DNA from: Diogma glabrata
Taxonomy: Eukaryota; Arthropoda; Insecta; Diptera; Cylindrotomidae
Reading direction: 5' to 3'
Length of the DNA stretch: 64,000 nucleotides
Assembly: GCA_963693315.1 (NCBI GenBank)
Contig: OY856188.1
Location: 193,450,322 to 193,514,321 of the forward strand
Below the pieces are notes generated by a model. That model saw only the letters and a list, made by a program, of their open reading frames with translations, did not search any database and was not told where the DNA came from. The position numbers and the translations under genes are program-made. Of the stretch, positions 1 to 12,663 are shown in pieces. Within the stretch, counting starts at the first letter, position 1, and every line of letters starts with the position of its first letter.

Positions 1-594
1 GAATAATAATTTTTTTTTTGAATAATATTTTTTTTTATTTATTTTTTTAATAATATGTTTCTTTTTTTTATATTTTTTTTTGAATAATATTTTTGTTTTT
101 TTTAGTTATTTTTTTTAATGGATCCTATCTGTCTGTCTGTGTGCGTGTGTGCGAGCGAATGGGCAAAGAAGTATAACTTCCACCGTCTGGTCCGACGCAG
201 ACCCTACTTTTTTTTAATTGTTTTTGTTTTAATCAGAACACTTGTTCAGAATATTATTTATTCATTTATTTCATGTATATAATAGCTATTTATGTATTAA
301 GGGCGTAAAGTATGTCTTTTCCGCTTGAGAGTGAAAGTGTTGCACGAGGCGTTAGCCGAGAGAAACAATCACTCGAAAGCAAAAAAGATAGTTTATGCCC
401 GAATTGCATACAACATTTTTTGTACGAGTAAGATTATGTATTATTTGCATAAATAAAAATACATATATTTACACAAAATAGTAAATATTTTTTTTAAAAA
501 ATTATTTTATCCAAGTAGTTTTCGAAATATGTAATAGTAATAATAATAACTTTAGGCATTGCTAATCAATTTCGGCATTGTTATTTCAATAGGA
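1..594. other. AT-rich non-coding DNA, no gene seen
   Basis: Poly-T and poly-A runs dominate. A short GC-richer stretch around 131-206 has CTGTCTGTCTG-type sequence like that in the dispersed modules further on. Nothing here reads as a gene. Confidence 0.6.
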
Positions 595-1000
595 AAAAAG
601 GCCTGCTTTATTACTTCGGTCTAAAAGACCTAAGTATTACATTCATGAGCTCAAAGTCAAATTCTTACCCCCACTTTTTTTGGCGTTTCTCGGCGTTTTA
701 GGACCAGATGATTCTAAAAAAGCAAAAAAAAAAATGTGTGTCTGTCTGTAGGCCGGTCGGCCGGCCGTCCGTCATTACCTACGCTGCAGAGAAAACGGCT
801 GAAGGGATTTCAAAAATTTTTTTTTCTAAAAATAGGTATTCATAAGGGACAGGTCCGAAAGGACGCTGTGTTCGATAACTGTACCGGAAGTGTGTCAAAA
901 AAATCATTATGTGTATCAAAAACAGCAAATTTTCATATTTTTGGCTTTAAAAACGTTCATTTTTTTTTGGAATTTTGGAATTTTGAAAAAGTTTGTATTT
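595..1000 (+). repeat. Dispersed repeat module, copy 1 (CTGTCTGTC/CGG type)
   Basis: This copy runs from a TCGGTCTAAAAGACC-like start through a GTCTGTCTG plus GGCCGGCCG block to repeats of GTGTCAAAAA. Closely related copies lie at about 7165-7500, 7745-8130 and 44590-45089. The short ORF across it is the module read in one frame. It matches no protein I recognise and I treat it as non-coding. Confidence 0.6.
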
Positions 1001-1345
1001 TTGATTTTGTAATAATTTTTGCAATATTTTTAGAATTTTGGAAAAAGTTTTAATTTTTGATTTTGTAAGAACTTTTGGAATATTTTTAGAATTTTAAAAA
1101 ATTTTTAATTTTTGATTTCATTATAATTTTTGGAATTTTGAAAAAAGTTTTAATTTTTGATTTTGTAATAATTTTTGCAATATTTTTAGAATTTTGGAAA
1201 AGTTTGAATTTTTAAGAATTTTTGGCATATTATCGGAATTTAGAAAAAGTTTAAATATTTGATTTTATTCTAATATTTTGAATATTTTTAGAATTTTGAA
1301 AAAGTTTGATTTTATTTAATTTAACAATATTTTTGGAATTTTGAT
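1000..1345. repeat. Degenerate ~60-bp T-rich tandem repeats
   Basis: Imperfect units of the form GAATTTTGAAAAAGTTT, then TTTTTGATTTTGTAAT, then AATTTTTGGAATA follow each other. The same units recur at about 2320-2700, 6590-7110, 8880-9120, 9200-9790 (reverse) and 47090-47960. It is a widespread low-complexity repeat, not coding. Confidence 0.6.
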
Positions 1346-1590
1346 TATAATTTTCCGGCAACGTATTGATATTTCGTGTTAGTTTTGTAATAAATTTTTA
1401 AACAGATATAAAAAATACTTGTACTTTAACAAAGAGCTATGTTTGATATACATCGCTGCCCAAAACTAAAAACCATGTCCTCGTGAAAGTTTTTTGCCGA
1501 GAACTATATCAAAATCCGTTACTCAGACCGAAGTCTTGATATCTCAGAGCTGTGAGATTTCAGCCCCTCCATATTTTTTGAATTGTAAAA
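1345..1590 (+). repeat. Direct repeat A, copy 1
   Basis: About 245 bp containing TTTTCCGGCAACGTATTGAT and ACATCGCTGCC recurs at about 2768-3015 with few differences, 1.42 kb away in the same orientation. The pair could be a duplicated part of one repeat unit. No coding signal was seen. Confidence 0.65.
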
Positions 1591-1599
1591 GTGCATTTT

Positions 1600-2320
1600 A
1601 CGGTTTACTCGTACAAAAAATATTTTTTTTTAACTACTAACTTGAGAAATCGTCATTATTTACTCGAATGCTCCAATGAGAAGTAATTTTTCTCAACCTA
1701 AGTCAATAATAATAACAAAAAATTACCTAGGTTAATAATGACAAATTTTCTTTTATTTTTAATTGAAATGAACAAAAAAACACAAACACATAATAATTAC
1801 ATTCCTTTGTTTCGTTTTATTTCTATGAAACTAAACTTCCAGGCTATTTGATATTTTAAGATTTTTAAAAACGGAAATGGAAAATGACTAATATCAAAAT
1901 CTAATCAAAGCAAATATGATAATTTGTGTTAGTAGTTAAAAAAATTCTATATATACCTCGGTTGAGAAGACTAATATTGACCTCGAACATTATATCCCTC
2001 AGCGCTACGCGCCTCAGGATCTAAAAGTTCTCGGTCAATAATAGCTTACTTCTCAACCTTTTTATATATAATGTACTATAATATACTTGAAATAAACGAA
2101 TAAATAGTATTCTAAGCAAGTGTTCTGTTTAAAAAAAAACAATTAAAAAACGTTTAATTTCATTTGGAAAAAGGTTAATTTGTAATGGAAAAGGTTGCGT
2201 TCAATTTGGAAATAGTTTCACTTAGATTGGAAAAGGTTGCGTTGAATTTGGAAATAGTTTCATTTAGATTGGAAAAAGTTGCAGTCAACTTGGAAAAGGT
2301 TTAATTTAACCTGGAAAAGC
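1600..2320. other. Non-coding, no gene seen
   Basis: This holds a short GAGAAG...CTTCTC type inverted motif around 1680-1700 and 1960-2060, and a few GGAAAAGGTT units around 2165-2310. No ORF of note is present. Confidence 0.5.
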
Positions 2321-2700
2321 TATATATTTTTAGAATTTTGTAAAAAGTTTCAATTTTTGATTTTGTAAGAACTTTTGGAATATTTTTAGAATTTCGAAAA
2401 ATTTTAATTTTTTGATTTCATTATAATTTTTGGAATTTTGAAAAAAGTTTCAATTTTTTGTAATAATTTTTGCAACATTTGTAGAATTTTGGAAAAAGTT
2501 TGAATTTTTAAGAATTTTTGGAATATTATTGGAATTTAGAAAAAGTTTAAATATTTGATTTTGTTATAATTTTTGTCATATCTTTAGAATTTTTGAAAAA
2601 AATTTTTTAATCTTTGATTTTGTAATAATTTTTGGAATATTTTTAGAATTTTTAAAGAAATATGAATTTGTGATTTTGTAATATGTTCTCGAAACGCTAA
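2320..2700. repeat. Degenerate ~60-bp T-rich tandem repeats, second block
   Basis: The same GAATTTTG(A)nGTTT plus TTTTTGATTTTG unit as at 1000-1345 is repeated here. Confidence 0.55.
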
Positions 2701-2767
2701 ATGGAGAGGTTTTTGAATAGTTTACTGATTGTATCATCCTTTTACTAAATTTTGTTAATTTATGAAC

Positions 2768-3015
2768 TGTTATAATTTTCCGGCAACGTATTGATGTTTC
2801 GTGTTAGTTTTGTAATAAATTTCTAAACAGAGATAAAAAATACGTGTACTTTAACAAAGAGCTATGTTTGATATACATCGCTGCCTAAAACTAAAAACAA
2901 TGTCCTCATAAAAGTTTTATGCCGAAAACTATATCAAAATCCTTAACCTAGACCGTAGTCTTGATATCTCAGAGCTTGAGATTTCTGCCACTCCATATTT
3001 TTTTTATGAATTTTA
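2768..3015 (+). repeat. Direct repeat A, copy 2
   Basis: This is the second copy of the ~245-bp sequence at 1345-1590. It ends at a similar CTCCATATTTTTT stretch. Confidence 0.65.
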
Positions 3016-5375
3016 AAATTTTTATTTATATGGCAACAATCATGAGTTTATTGTAAAATGTAAATTTCAAAGATAAGAGAAAAAAATTGGAATAAATTTA
3101 TAATTATTATTCGTAATGCATATAATGATTCAACACCAATTTCTTGGTATTTCTCAATCTAGAGTTAATGGTCTTTTTGTTAATATTAAGCGGTTTTTAG
3201 TTTTTGATTTAATTTTGCTTGGAAATATAGATCTTACACTAATATATGTAGCGATCATGGAATAATTCGTATTACAAGTTTTCACAACTAGTAGTTTAAA
3301 ATTTCAAAGGGCTTAGCTAAAAGTATGATAAAAAACCTACAGCTATTTGAAAAAAGTTACATAACATTTTGTTTCTCTTTTGAAATTAAAAGTCTCTAAC
3401 TCCCACATTTCAAATGAAATTTTTAAAAGCAAAAAAAAAGAGAAATATTTCGAGCGTGCAACCACCTATATTTAATATAAAATAAATTTCCCAAAACTTA
3501 TAAGATTGCGTAAAAAAAATAACTAAGGAATGTGTTGAGAAAACAAAAAACAAAAAGATTTTCTTTTGTTTCATAATGACGATGATAATTATATACTGTC
3601 TAAATTTGTATTTTATACATTTATTTTTTTATGTTACGGTCATTATTATATTTATAACGTAAAATTTTTGGTTTGTAAAACATAAACGAAAATTAGTTTG
3701 AAATAATAATACTGGACTAAAAATTGTACCAAGGCTTAAAATATATTTAGTAATTTTAGTTTAATTTTCACACTATCCACTTGGTGTAAAGATTTATCAC
3801 CTAAAGCTGGGTGAGCTCCTTTAGGTGCAACGTTACCATATAAAAGAAAACGAGTATAACCGTTATTACAAGGAACTCACTCAACTCCGATATTTAAGGA
3901 ATTATTAAATTTCATATAATCTTAATATTTTAACTTTTTAATCTGTTCCATATACCTTATCCATTGTATTATCTAACCTTTGGATTAAAAACGAATATGA
4001 AGAAAATATAAATCTTTAATTTTCTTAAATTAATTTAAATTTTTTGTTGATTATATAAACTGTTAAAGAACTAAAATTCCTTAAAAACTATATTTTTTAT
4101 GTATTATTTCTTCAGGAAAGGAATTCAGTCCTTTTCATGTTTTAAATATTGAACTTCTTTAAATTATAGACTTCGTTATAGAAATCGTTTTTATGTGATC
4201 GATCAATTCGTGGGCATTTAAGATCATTATTATAATTTGAAGATCAGTTCTTATGTTATTTTAAGGTAAATATTATTGGATTTTCTTAGGAATTATTACA
4301 TTGTACGAATGGACCATGGAAGAGGTGTTGAAGCATTTTTATTTTTTACACATAATTCATGTGTGGAAAAATTTATAAATTCAAAAATAATTTTTAGTAA
4401 AAGAGCTAACGCTAACGGATTGGCGAACTTAACCACTTTTTTAAGAAATATTGTATAGTGAAAATCGAAGTTTTAAATAACCAGAAGCTCGAAAGGTTTA
4501 GCATTTTGTGCAATATCTCCCAACTGATCAGTATATTTTTACGTAGAACGCCAGCTCTCTATCTAAGTTACACTAAAATGGTTTTCTTTGGTTTCGTATG
4601 GTTTCGAGCGAACAGAATTGTTTGTAATCCCTCGTTTAGGGATACCTTATACCACAGTCAAAAACATAAATAAAATTGTACAAAATTTTACAAATATACA
4701 AAATTTTTTAATAAAACTGCAATTTTATTTTTTAAAATCCAATAATAATTTATAACTCAAATAAATCTGTGATTATAACCAAAAAATTCTTGTTTAATTT
4801 TCAAAATTTTTGGTGAAATTTTGAGTGTTGTATATTTATTAATAAATTGTAAAAATTAAATTAGTGTACGCGCTACACCACAAAAGCACATTTTCATTTT
4901 CATTGTAACGGTTTAGCAATGTTTCATTATAATCGCTTTATAACTGCATGCGGTAATTATGCACTGAAAAAAACATGTCCTATTTCCAATCGAAATGCAA
5001 TTGTCTCAACCTCACCGTGCGGTCACATATGGCGAATCAAACTACGAAACTGCTTCAACAACTCTACAATTATGAATCGATGAAGTTGAGACAATCACAT
5101 GAAATATTTATGTGAAAATAAAATATAGTTCAATTAATCTCAAATACTTAAACTTTAAAATGAAAAATTCATGATATGAGGCCAAAGAAAATTTTTTTCA
5201 GGGAAATAGTTATTATCTTTATTCAACTACTGTTATATTGGATATAACACTTTATATTTTAAATAAACCTCATTCTGTTGTTAGGAAAATGTTATTGTGT
5301 AGTTGTCTAAATCACAGTGAAATTGTTTGCAAATAACTTTTCTTTGGATGAATAATCAACTGCCAACTTCGAGAT
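3016..5375. other. AT-rich intergenic DNA, no gene recognised
   Basis: About 2.4 kb with only short ORFs (for example 4276-4458 and 4458-4673) that show no recognisable motif or composition shift. One imperfect hairpin is listed separately at 5000-5095. Confidence 0.5.
5000..5095. repeat. Short inverted repeat (ATTGTCTCAACCTCA)
   Basis: The sequence at 5000-5014 matches the reverse complement of 5081-5095 at 14 of 15 positions, with a 66-bp spacer of higher GC than the surroundings. It may be the ends of a very small foldback element. Confidence 0.4.
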
Positions 5376-5384
5376 GAGATGAGC

Positions 5385-5735
5385 GGATCGTGTCATATCA
5401 TCGAAAAATCATACCGTCGAAAATCGTTACATCGAAAAAAAGCAATAAATTGAAAAATAAAAATCATACCGTCGAAAAATCACACAACCGAAAATCGCAA
5501 CATCGAAAATCATATCACCGAAAATTCATTACGTCGAAAAGTCATAGCATCGAAAAATCACATCACCGAAAATCATATCATCGAAAATTTGATTCACAAA
5601 ATCGAAAAATCATACCATCGAAAATCGTAAAATCGAAAAAAAAATCATATCATCGAAATATCATTACATCGAAAATATTCGATGTAATCAATAAATCATT
5701 ACATCGAAAAATCATATCATCGAAAAACAGGGTGC
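5385..5735 (+). repeat. Foldback arm terminal array (ATCGAAAA units), left
   Basis: About twenty units of roughly 15-19 bp follow the pattern TCATA(C/T)CATCGAAAA with variation in the middle bases. The array gives a spurious ORF rich in SYHRK and SK (5390-5752). The mirrored array is at 10720-11065. Confidence 0.75.
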
Positions 5736-7164
5736 ACTCTCCTCACAGATAAAACTTTTGTAAATTAAAATGTTAAATGTTAATTGGGCAATTCGTTTGA
5801 AAATTTACATTTATTTGTGGATTTTTTTTTAAATCAAAATTTTGTATGAGTGGAACGAATGAAAAAATCCAAATTCTGAATTTTTTATTCATTGCTTTGA
5901 AATGCAGTTTTGCCGGCATACATTTTTAGTAATTTCTTTTGGTTTACATAGATAATATATTATGTGCTATCATATTTTGAAGATAAAGGATTTTAGGATT
6001 CCAAACAGATTTTTCTACGTTTATTTGAATAATAAATACTATGCCCTATTGTATTATATTATATTCACCCTGTATTCTTTTGAAAATGTGCATGCTTTAT
6101 AGTTTTTTTTTGAAAATGCCTAAAACATTTGGTATGTTTAGTATTGACGAAATTTGTATTGGCGAAAGAAAGTGTGTGTCAAGTGTTTTTCAAAAAATAA
6201 TGAAGTGTGTTAAAACACGAAAATGAGCATTTTTTGCTTAAAAAATCGATCATTCTAAGTGATTACGAGTAGTAACATTGAATGTGGAGAAAATTTGATG
6301 GTTGGCATTGGTATGTGGGACCAGAACCTTGATTATTGTATTGTAAGTGTGTCAAAAAATACTGTCAAGAGTGTCAAAAGAATGATTTTCATTTATTTTT
6401 TAACCCAATTTTTTGGAAAAAATAAAATTAAGTTTGTAATTATTTTTATGAGTTGAAATGTATTTGAACATGAAATTGGACATGTTTCTATCCAGTTTCA
6501 ACTCCTCCCAACTTATAGGAACAATTGGGAAATATCAAGTTGTTGCAGATTAAAAGTTGTTTTTAAAAAGATTGATTAATTTTTGAAATATATTTAGAAT
6601 TTTGAAAAAAGTTTAATTTTTGATTTTATTATAAGTTTTGGAATATTTTTAGAATTTTGAAAAAGTTTTTATTTTGTTTTGATTTTTGCAATATCTTTAG
6701 AATTTTGAAAATAGTTTCAATTTTTGATTTTGTAATATTCTCTTGAATATGTTTGAACTTTTGAAGAAAATTGAAATTTATGATTTTATTATAATTTTTA
6801 GAATCTTAGAAAAAGTTTGAATTTTTGATTTTGTTATAATTTTTGCAATATGTTTGGAATTTTGAAAAAAGTTTCAATTTTTGATTTTGTAATAATTTTT
6901 GGATTGCTTAGAATTTTGAAAAAGTTTAAATTTTTGATTTTGTTTTAAATTTTTGGAATATTTTTAAATTTTGAAAAACAATTTAAATTTTTGATTTTAT
7001 GATAATTTTTAAAACTTTTAGGATTTTTGAAAAAAGTTTGAATTGTTTATTCTGTAATATTCTCTTGAATATTTTTGGATTTTGAAGAAAGTTGGAATTT
7101 TTGATTTTATTATAATATTTGGAATTTTTTTAAATCAATTCAATCAGAATTCCTGCAATGTTTC

Positions 7165-8870
7165 CGGTCTGAAAGACCTAAGTATTACATTCATGAGCCA
7201 AAAGTGAAATTCTTACCCCCACTTTTTTTTGCATTTCTCGACGTTTAAAGACCTACTGATTCTAAAAAAGCAAAAAAAAAATGTATGTCTGTCTGCCGGT
7301 CGGCCGTCATTACCTACGAAATCTGGAAAACCTCTAAAGCGATTTCAAAAATTTTGGTTCCTAAAAATAGGTATACTCTATGGACAGGTCCGAAAGGACG
7401 CTGTGTTTGATAACTGTACTGGAAGTGTGTCCATTAAGTGTGTCAAAAATAGCAGATTTTCATATTTTTGTCTTAAAAAACATTCGTTTTAAGTGATTAC
7501 GAGTAGAAACATTGAATTTGGAGAAATCATGACTGTAGAGATTGGTATGTGAGATCAAAAACTGGATTATTGCATTAGAAGTTTGCCAAAAAAATGTTGT
7601 CAAATGTGTCAAAAGAAAAATTTTTATTTACTTTTTTACCCAATTTTTTGGAAAAAAATAAAATTAATTATTTGTATGACATGAAATTTTATTATTATTA
7701 TAGAGAATTATGTTATCATAAGTTTGTCAAAATGTGTCAAAAAAAGATTTTGCTTCGGTCTGAAAGACCTAAGTATAAGATACATGAGCTCAAAGTGAAA
7801 TTCTTACCCCCACTTTTTTGGCATTTCTCAACGTTTTAGGACCTACTGATTCTAAAAAAGCAAAAAGAAAATGTATGTATGTCTGCCGCCCGGTCGTCAC
7901 AACCTACGAAATCTAGAAAACAGCTGGACGGATTTCAAAAATTTTCTAAAAATAGGTTTACTCAATGGGAAGAGCCGAAAGGACGATATGTTCGATAACT
8001 GTACCGGAAGTGTGTCAAAAAATCGTCAAGTGTGTCAAAACAAGGAAATTTGCATATATTTTGCTTAAAAAACTTTCGTTTTAAGTGATTGCGAGTAGGA
8101 ATATTGAACTTGGAGAAATTTTGATGGTCGGGATTGGTATGTGAGACCAAAATCTAGATTCTTGCATTATAGGTTTGTCAAAAAAATGTTGTCAAGTGTG
8201 TCAAAAGAAATATTTTTATTTATTTTTTTACTCAACTTTTTGGAAAAAAATAAAATTAATTGCTTGTTTGAAATGAAATTTTATTATTATTATTGAGAAT
8301 TATGGCATTATAAGTTTATCAAAAAAATATTGTCAAGTGTGTCAAAAAAATGATTTCATGTATTTTTTTAGATAAATTTTTGGAAAAATAAATTTAGCTG
8401 TTTGTTTACGTAAATATAATTGAACATGGAAATTTTTGAATTTGTTAGAATATTTTATTGAATATTTGAATATTTTAGAATTTTGTCATGTTGTCAAGTG
8501 TATCAAAAGTCAGATTTTTATTTATTTTTTACCCAATTTTTTGGAAAAAAATAAATTTAACTATTTGTTTAACATGAAGTTTTATTATTATTATTGAGAA
8601 TTATGGCATCATAAGTTTGTCAAAAAAATGTTGTCAAGTGTGTCAAAAGAAAGATTTTTATTTATTTTTTTATCCAATTTTTTGGAAAAAAATAAAATTA
8701 ATTATTTGTTTGACATGAAATTTTATTATTATTTTTGAGCATTATGGCATTATAAGTTTATCAAAAAAATATTGTCAAGTGTGTCAAAAAAATGATTTCA
8801 GGTATTTTTTTAGACAATTTTTTGGAAAAATAAATTTAGCTGTTTGTTTACGTAAATATAATTGAACATG
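7165..8870 (+). repeat. Dispersed modules in the foldback spacer
   Basis: Two copies of the CTGTCTG/CGGTCG module (about 7165-7500 and 7745-8130) are followed by repeated segments of about 200 bp ending in TTATGGCATTATAAGTTT and TCAAGTGTGTCAAAA (around 8150, 8290, 8590 and 8740). ORFs here (7229-7492, 7594-7839, 7871-8068) are repeat read-through, not genes. The same segment occurs at 44990-45089 plus 46929-47040, where a Helitron interrupts it. Confidence 0.6.
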
Positions 8871-10719
8871 GAAATTTTTGAATTTGTTATAGTTTTTGAA
8901 ATATTTTTGGAATTTTGAAAAAAGTTTCAATTTTTGATTTTGTAAGAATTTTTGGAAAATGTTTAGAATTTTGAAAAAAGTTTCAATTTTTGATTTTGTA
9001 AGAATTTTTGGAATATTTTTAGAATTTTGAAAAAAGTTTCAATTTTTGCAATATTTTTTGCAATACTTTTGGAATTGGAAAATTGGAAAAATGTTTTAAT
9101 TTTTGATTTTGTTAATAATTTTGTCCTCGTACAAAGCTTTTGGTGAAAACTATATAAAAAGCCTTAACACAAACACAATCCTTACTGTTTTATTAAATTA
9201 AAATTAAAATTCCAACTTTCTTCAAAATCCAAAAATATTCAAGAGAATATTACAAAATAAACAATTCAAACTTTTTCCAAAAATCCTAAAATTTTTAAAA
9301 ATTAAAATATTCCTAATAAAATACATAATAATTAAAAATATTCCTTTTGATTTTAATAAAATCAAAAATTTAAACTTTTTCGAAATTCTAAACAATCCAA
9401 AAATTATTACAAAATCAAAAATTGAAACTTTTTTCAAAATTCCAAACATATTGCAAAAATTATAGCGAAATCAAAAATTCAAACTTTTTCTAAGATTCTA
9501 AAAATTATAATAAAATCATAAATTTCAATTTTCTTCAAAAGTTCAAACATATTCAAGAGAATATTACAAAATCAAAAATTGAAACTATTTTCAAAATTCT
9601 AAAGATATTGCAAAAATCAAAACAAAATAAAAACTTTTTCAAAATTCTAAAAATATTCCAAAACTTATAATAAAATCAAAAATTAAACTTTTTTCAAAAT
9701 TCTAAATATATTTCAAAAATTATTCAAAAATCAAAGATTTAAATTTCAAAATTCTAAAAATATTGCCAAAATTATAACATAATCAAAAATTCAAACTTAT
9801 TTTCCAACTGTTCCTGTTATTCAGAAGTCGTGGAATCACACAAAACGATTACAAAAGAAATATCTTTCTCATAATTACATTTTTTTAAAAACATTTAATC
9901 TGCAACAACTTGATATTTCCCAATTGTTGCTATAAGTTGGGAGGAGTTGAAACTGGATAGAAACATGTCCAATTTCATGTTCAAATACATTTCAAGTCAT
10001 AAAAATAATTACATACTTAAGTTTATTTTTTTCCAAAAAATTGGGTTAAAAAATAAATGAAAATCATTCTTTTGACACACTTGACAGTATTTTTGACACA
10101 CTTACAATACAATAATCAAGGTTCTGGTCCCACATACCAATGCCAACCATCAAATTTTCTCCACATTCAATGTTACTACTCGTAATCACTTAGAATGATC
10201 GATTTTTAAGCAAAAAATGCTCATTTTCGTGTTTTAACACACTTCATTATTTTTTGAAAAACACTTGACACACACTTTCTTTCGCCAATACAAATTTCGT
10301 CAATACTAAACATACCAAATGTTTTAGGCATTTTCAAAAAAAAACTTTAAAACATGCGCATTTTCAAAAGAATACAGGGTGAATATAATATAATACAATA
10401 GGGCATAGTATTTATTATTCAAAAAAACGTAGAAAAATCTGTTTGGAATCCTAAAATCCTTTATCTTCAAAATATGATAGCACATAATATATTATCTATG
10501 TAAACCAAAAGAAATTACTAAAAATGTATGCCGGCAAAACTGCATTTCAAAGCAATAAATAAAAAATTCAGAATTTAGATTTTTTCATTCGTTCCACTCA
10601 TACAAAATTTTGATTTAAAAAAAAATCCACAAATAAATGTAAATTTTCAAACGAATTGCCCAATTAACATTTAACATTTTAATTTACAAAAGTTGTTTTA
10701 TCTGTGAGGAGAGTACACC

Positions 10720-11065
10720 CTGTTTTTCGATGATATGATTTTTCGATGTAATGATTTATTCATTACATCGAATATTTTCGATGTAATGATATTTCGATGA
10801 TATGATTTTTTTTTTCGATTTTACGATTTTCGATGGTATGATTTTTCGATTTTGTGAATCAAATTTTCGATGATACGATTTTCGGTGATGTGATTTTTCG
10901 ATGCTATGACTTTTCGACGTAATGAACTTTCGGTGATATGATCTTTCGATGCTATGACTTTTCGATGATATGAACTTTCGATGATATGAAATTCGGTGGT
11001 ATGAACTTTCGGTTTTGTGATTTCTGGTGATTCGACGATTTGATTTTTCGATGTTATGATGCGGA
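10720..11065 (-). repeat. Foldback arm terminal array, right
   Basis: The reverse-complement counterpart of 5385-5735 carries additional units. ORFs 10756-11244 and 10821-11093 on the minus strand are translations of this array. Confidence 0.75.
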
Positions 11066-11119
11066 CTCGAGATGAGGTTGTCATGAACTTCAATTTTTTT
11101 TTCAGTGTGTGAATAAAGA

Positions 11120-12464
11120 CAGTGATGGGTAATGACGTGTCGCAAAGAGTTTGTTACGTGACGTGTCGCAAAAGCGTCGCAAATGTCGCAAATGCGTCGC
11201 AAACTTTGACAGCTAGTTTCTCGTGTTTTTGTATTCAAACCCAATTTTTTAGTTCAAAATAATTTTTTTTCAGTGTTGAGTAATAAGTTAAAGTACTACA
11301 CTTTTTTATAAAAATAATTTTATAATAATATTTAAATACTCAAAACGACCGGTCGTTCGTCCTCTACATTTATTGTGGAAGGATTTGAAATTTATTTCCA
11401 TTAAACAAGAAAATAGAAACTTCATATGATTTTTGCAGAAATATGATTAAAATAACGCTATAAAAAGATTAGCAGCGGTGATTTATTGAGTTTTTATCTC
11501 ATTTATTACAACTCTATATAAGTAACCAATATTTTGTATATTTAAATGGGTTACATATGCACAAAAATAATTCAAATAATTGATGACAATTGCAAAAACC
11601 CTAAAGCAACCCCAATGGAATTACAAATTGAAACGGATTGTGAATCTGAACGACAAAATATTGAGTTGCAAATTGTCGATTAATTGACTGGTTGCGTAGC
11701 ATCAGTATGCCACTTTCTATTTGTGTGATTTTTGGAATATAGAGTTTTCTTTTATTTTAGACTAGCTTCGAAGTCTCTTGTAGTGTACAATATGACTGGA
11801 TTCATATGGACTGCAATCTTCCATGGAATATATGAACAATCACACTAAATTTAAAAAACAACAGAAAATAGATGAAGGTTTTATGGACAAAATTTCATCT
11901 GAAAGAATTAAGAAATAAATAAATATTTGTGAAATTTTTTTAAATCCAATAATCCCTTTGTGTTGTGGAATCTGACCACTCTAAAATTCATTAAAAAAAC
12001 TTCGTTCATCATATGTTCCACACACGTGAAAAACTCTATCTACCACAATATTAGAGACTGTATTCAAAAGCGGAATAAAATAAGCAAAAATTCTGTTCTA
12101 CGGATGGAAAAATACCATAATTAATACTAAAAACGATCGGTATGATCGGTATTTGAAACACTTGTTGTAGTTCTGCGGCAAATATAATCTATATGCTAAT
12201 CTATTATCTATATGTTATAATCTATATGCTAACTTGCTAAAAATATGTGATATTATTTAATAGTAAAAATATATTTGAATAAAACCTGTTTAATTTTAAA
12301 TTTAAATTCTAACAAAGTAAACTACAAATAGTGATTTTACATGACAAAATAACAACGTCGCAAACGTAACAAATGACGTCGCAAAAGCAGAGTAACAAAT
12401 ACGTTTGCGACGCGTCGAAAACGTAATTTGCGACGTAACGTTTGCGACCTACCCATCTCTGAGA
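11120..12464. mobile_element. hAT-like non-autonomous element with CGTCGCAAA subterminal repeats
   Basis: The left end CAGTGATGGGTA (11120-11131) and the reverse complement of the right end, CAGAGATGGGTA (ending about 12464), match at 11 of 12 positions and resemble hAT termini. Clusters of GTCGCAAA and ACGTTTGCGAC lie just inside both ends (11131-11207 and 12355-12450). The interior shows no transposase. The flanking 8 bp on the two sides (AATAAAGA and AGAAAAAC) do not match, so either the ends are not a true pair or the locus was rearranged. The right portion is also mirrored in the palindrome at 12153-14465. Confidence 0.5.
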
Positions 12465-12663
12465 AAAACCTATAAAAGATGAATCCTGAAGTTGGACACC
12501 CGAAATTACAGTAAACACAATTATTGAGAACCACACAACACAAGACTATAGGTATTGATGGTGATTTTCTATAAGGTCTAAAATGAGAAATGACATGCTG
12601 ACTAGAAATATTCAGCAATGGGAGAAGAATATGTCAAACTTTCAACTAAAAAATATGAAAAGG

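Larger units (their letters stand above)
215..2147. repeat. Segment bounded by ~75-bp inverted repeats
   Basis: The stretch at about 215-290 (containing CAGAACACTTG) recurs as its reverse complement at about 2070-2147 (CAAGTGTTCTG), with most positions matching over roughly 70 bp. This looks like the ends of an old TIR element, but no target duplication was recognised and the inside holds other dispersed repeats. The element class is unknown. Confidence 0.45.
5376..11095. mobile_element. Foldback-type element (long inverted arms, ~5.7 kb)
   Basis: The left arm (about 5376-7107) and right arm (about 9205-11095) are reverse complements over most of their length, and look well above 90% identical in the stretches I aligned, such as 5640-5900 with 10560-10790. 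The outermost part of each arm is an array of short CATCGAAAA-ending units; the inner part is T-rich degenerate repeats. The spacer (7108-9204) holds dispersed modules and no transposase. Long inverted repeats built of short direct repeats are the hallmark of foldback elements. An alternative is a simple inverted duplication. No target duplication was found. Confidence 0.55.

Noticed and set aside
5385..5735. CRISPR-like array
   Set aside because: Units are 15-19 bp, variable and without unique spacers, in eukaryotic DNA; a tandem repeat explains it.
5390..5752. Lys/His/Arg-rich ORF (SYHRK repeats) as a possible nucleic-acid-binding protein
   Set aside because: It is the CATCGAAAA unit array read in frame, and the mirrored arm gives similar readings.
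11120..12464. Confident hAT call with target duplication
   Set aside because: The ends look hAT-like, but the 8-bp flanks do not match, so only a tentative call was kept.
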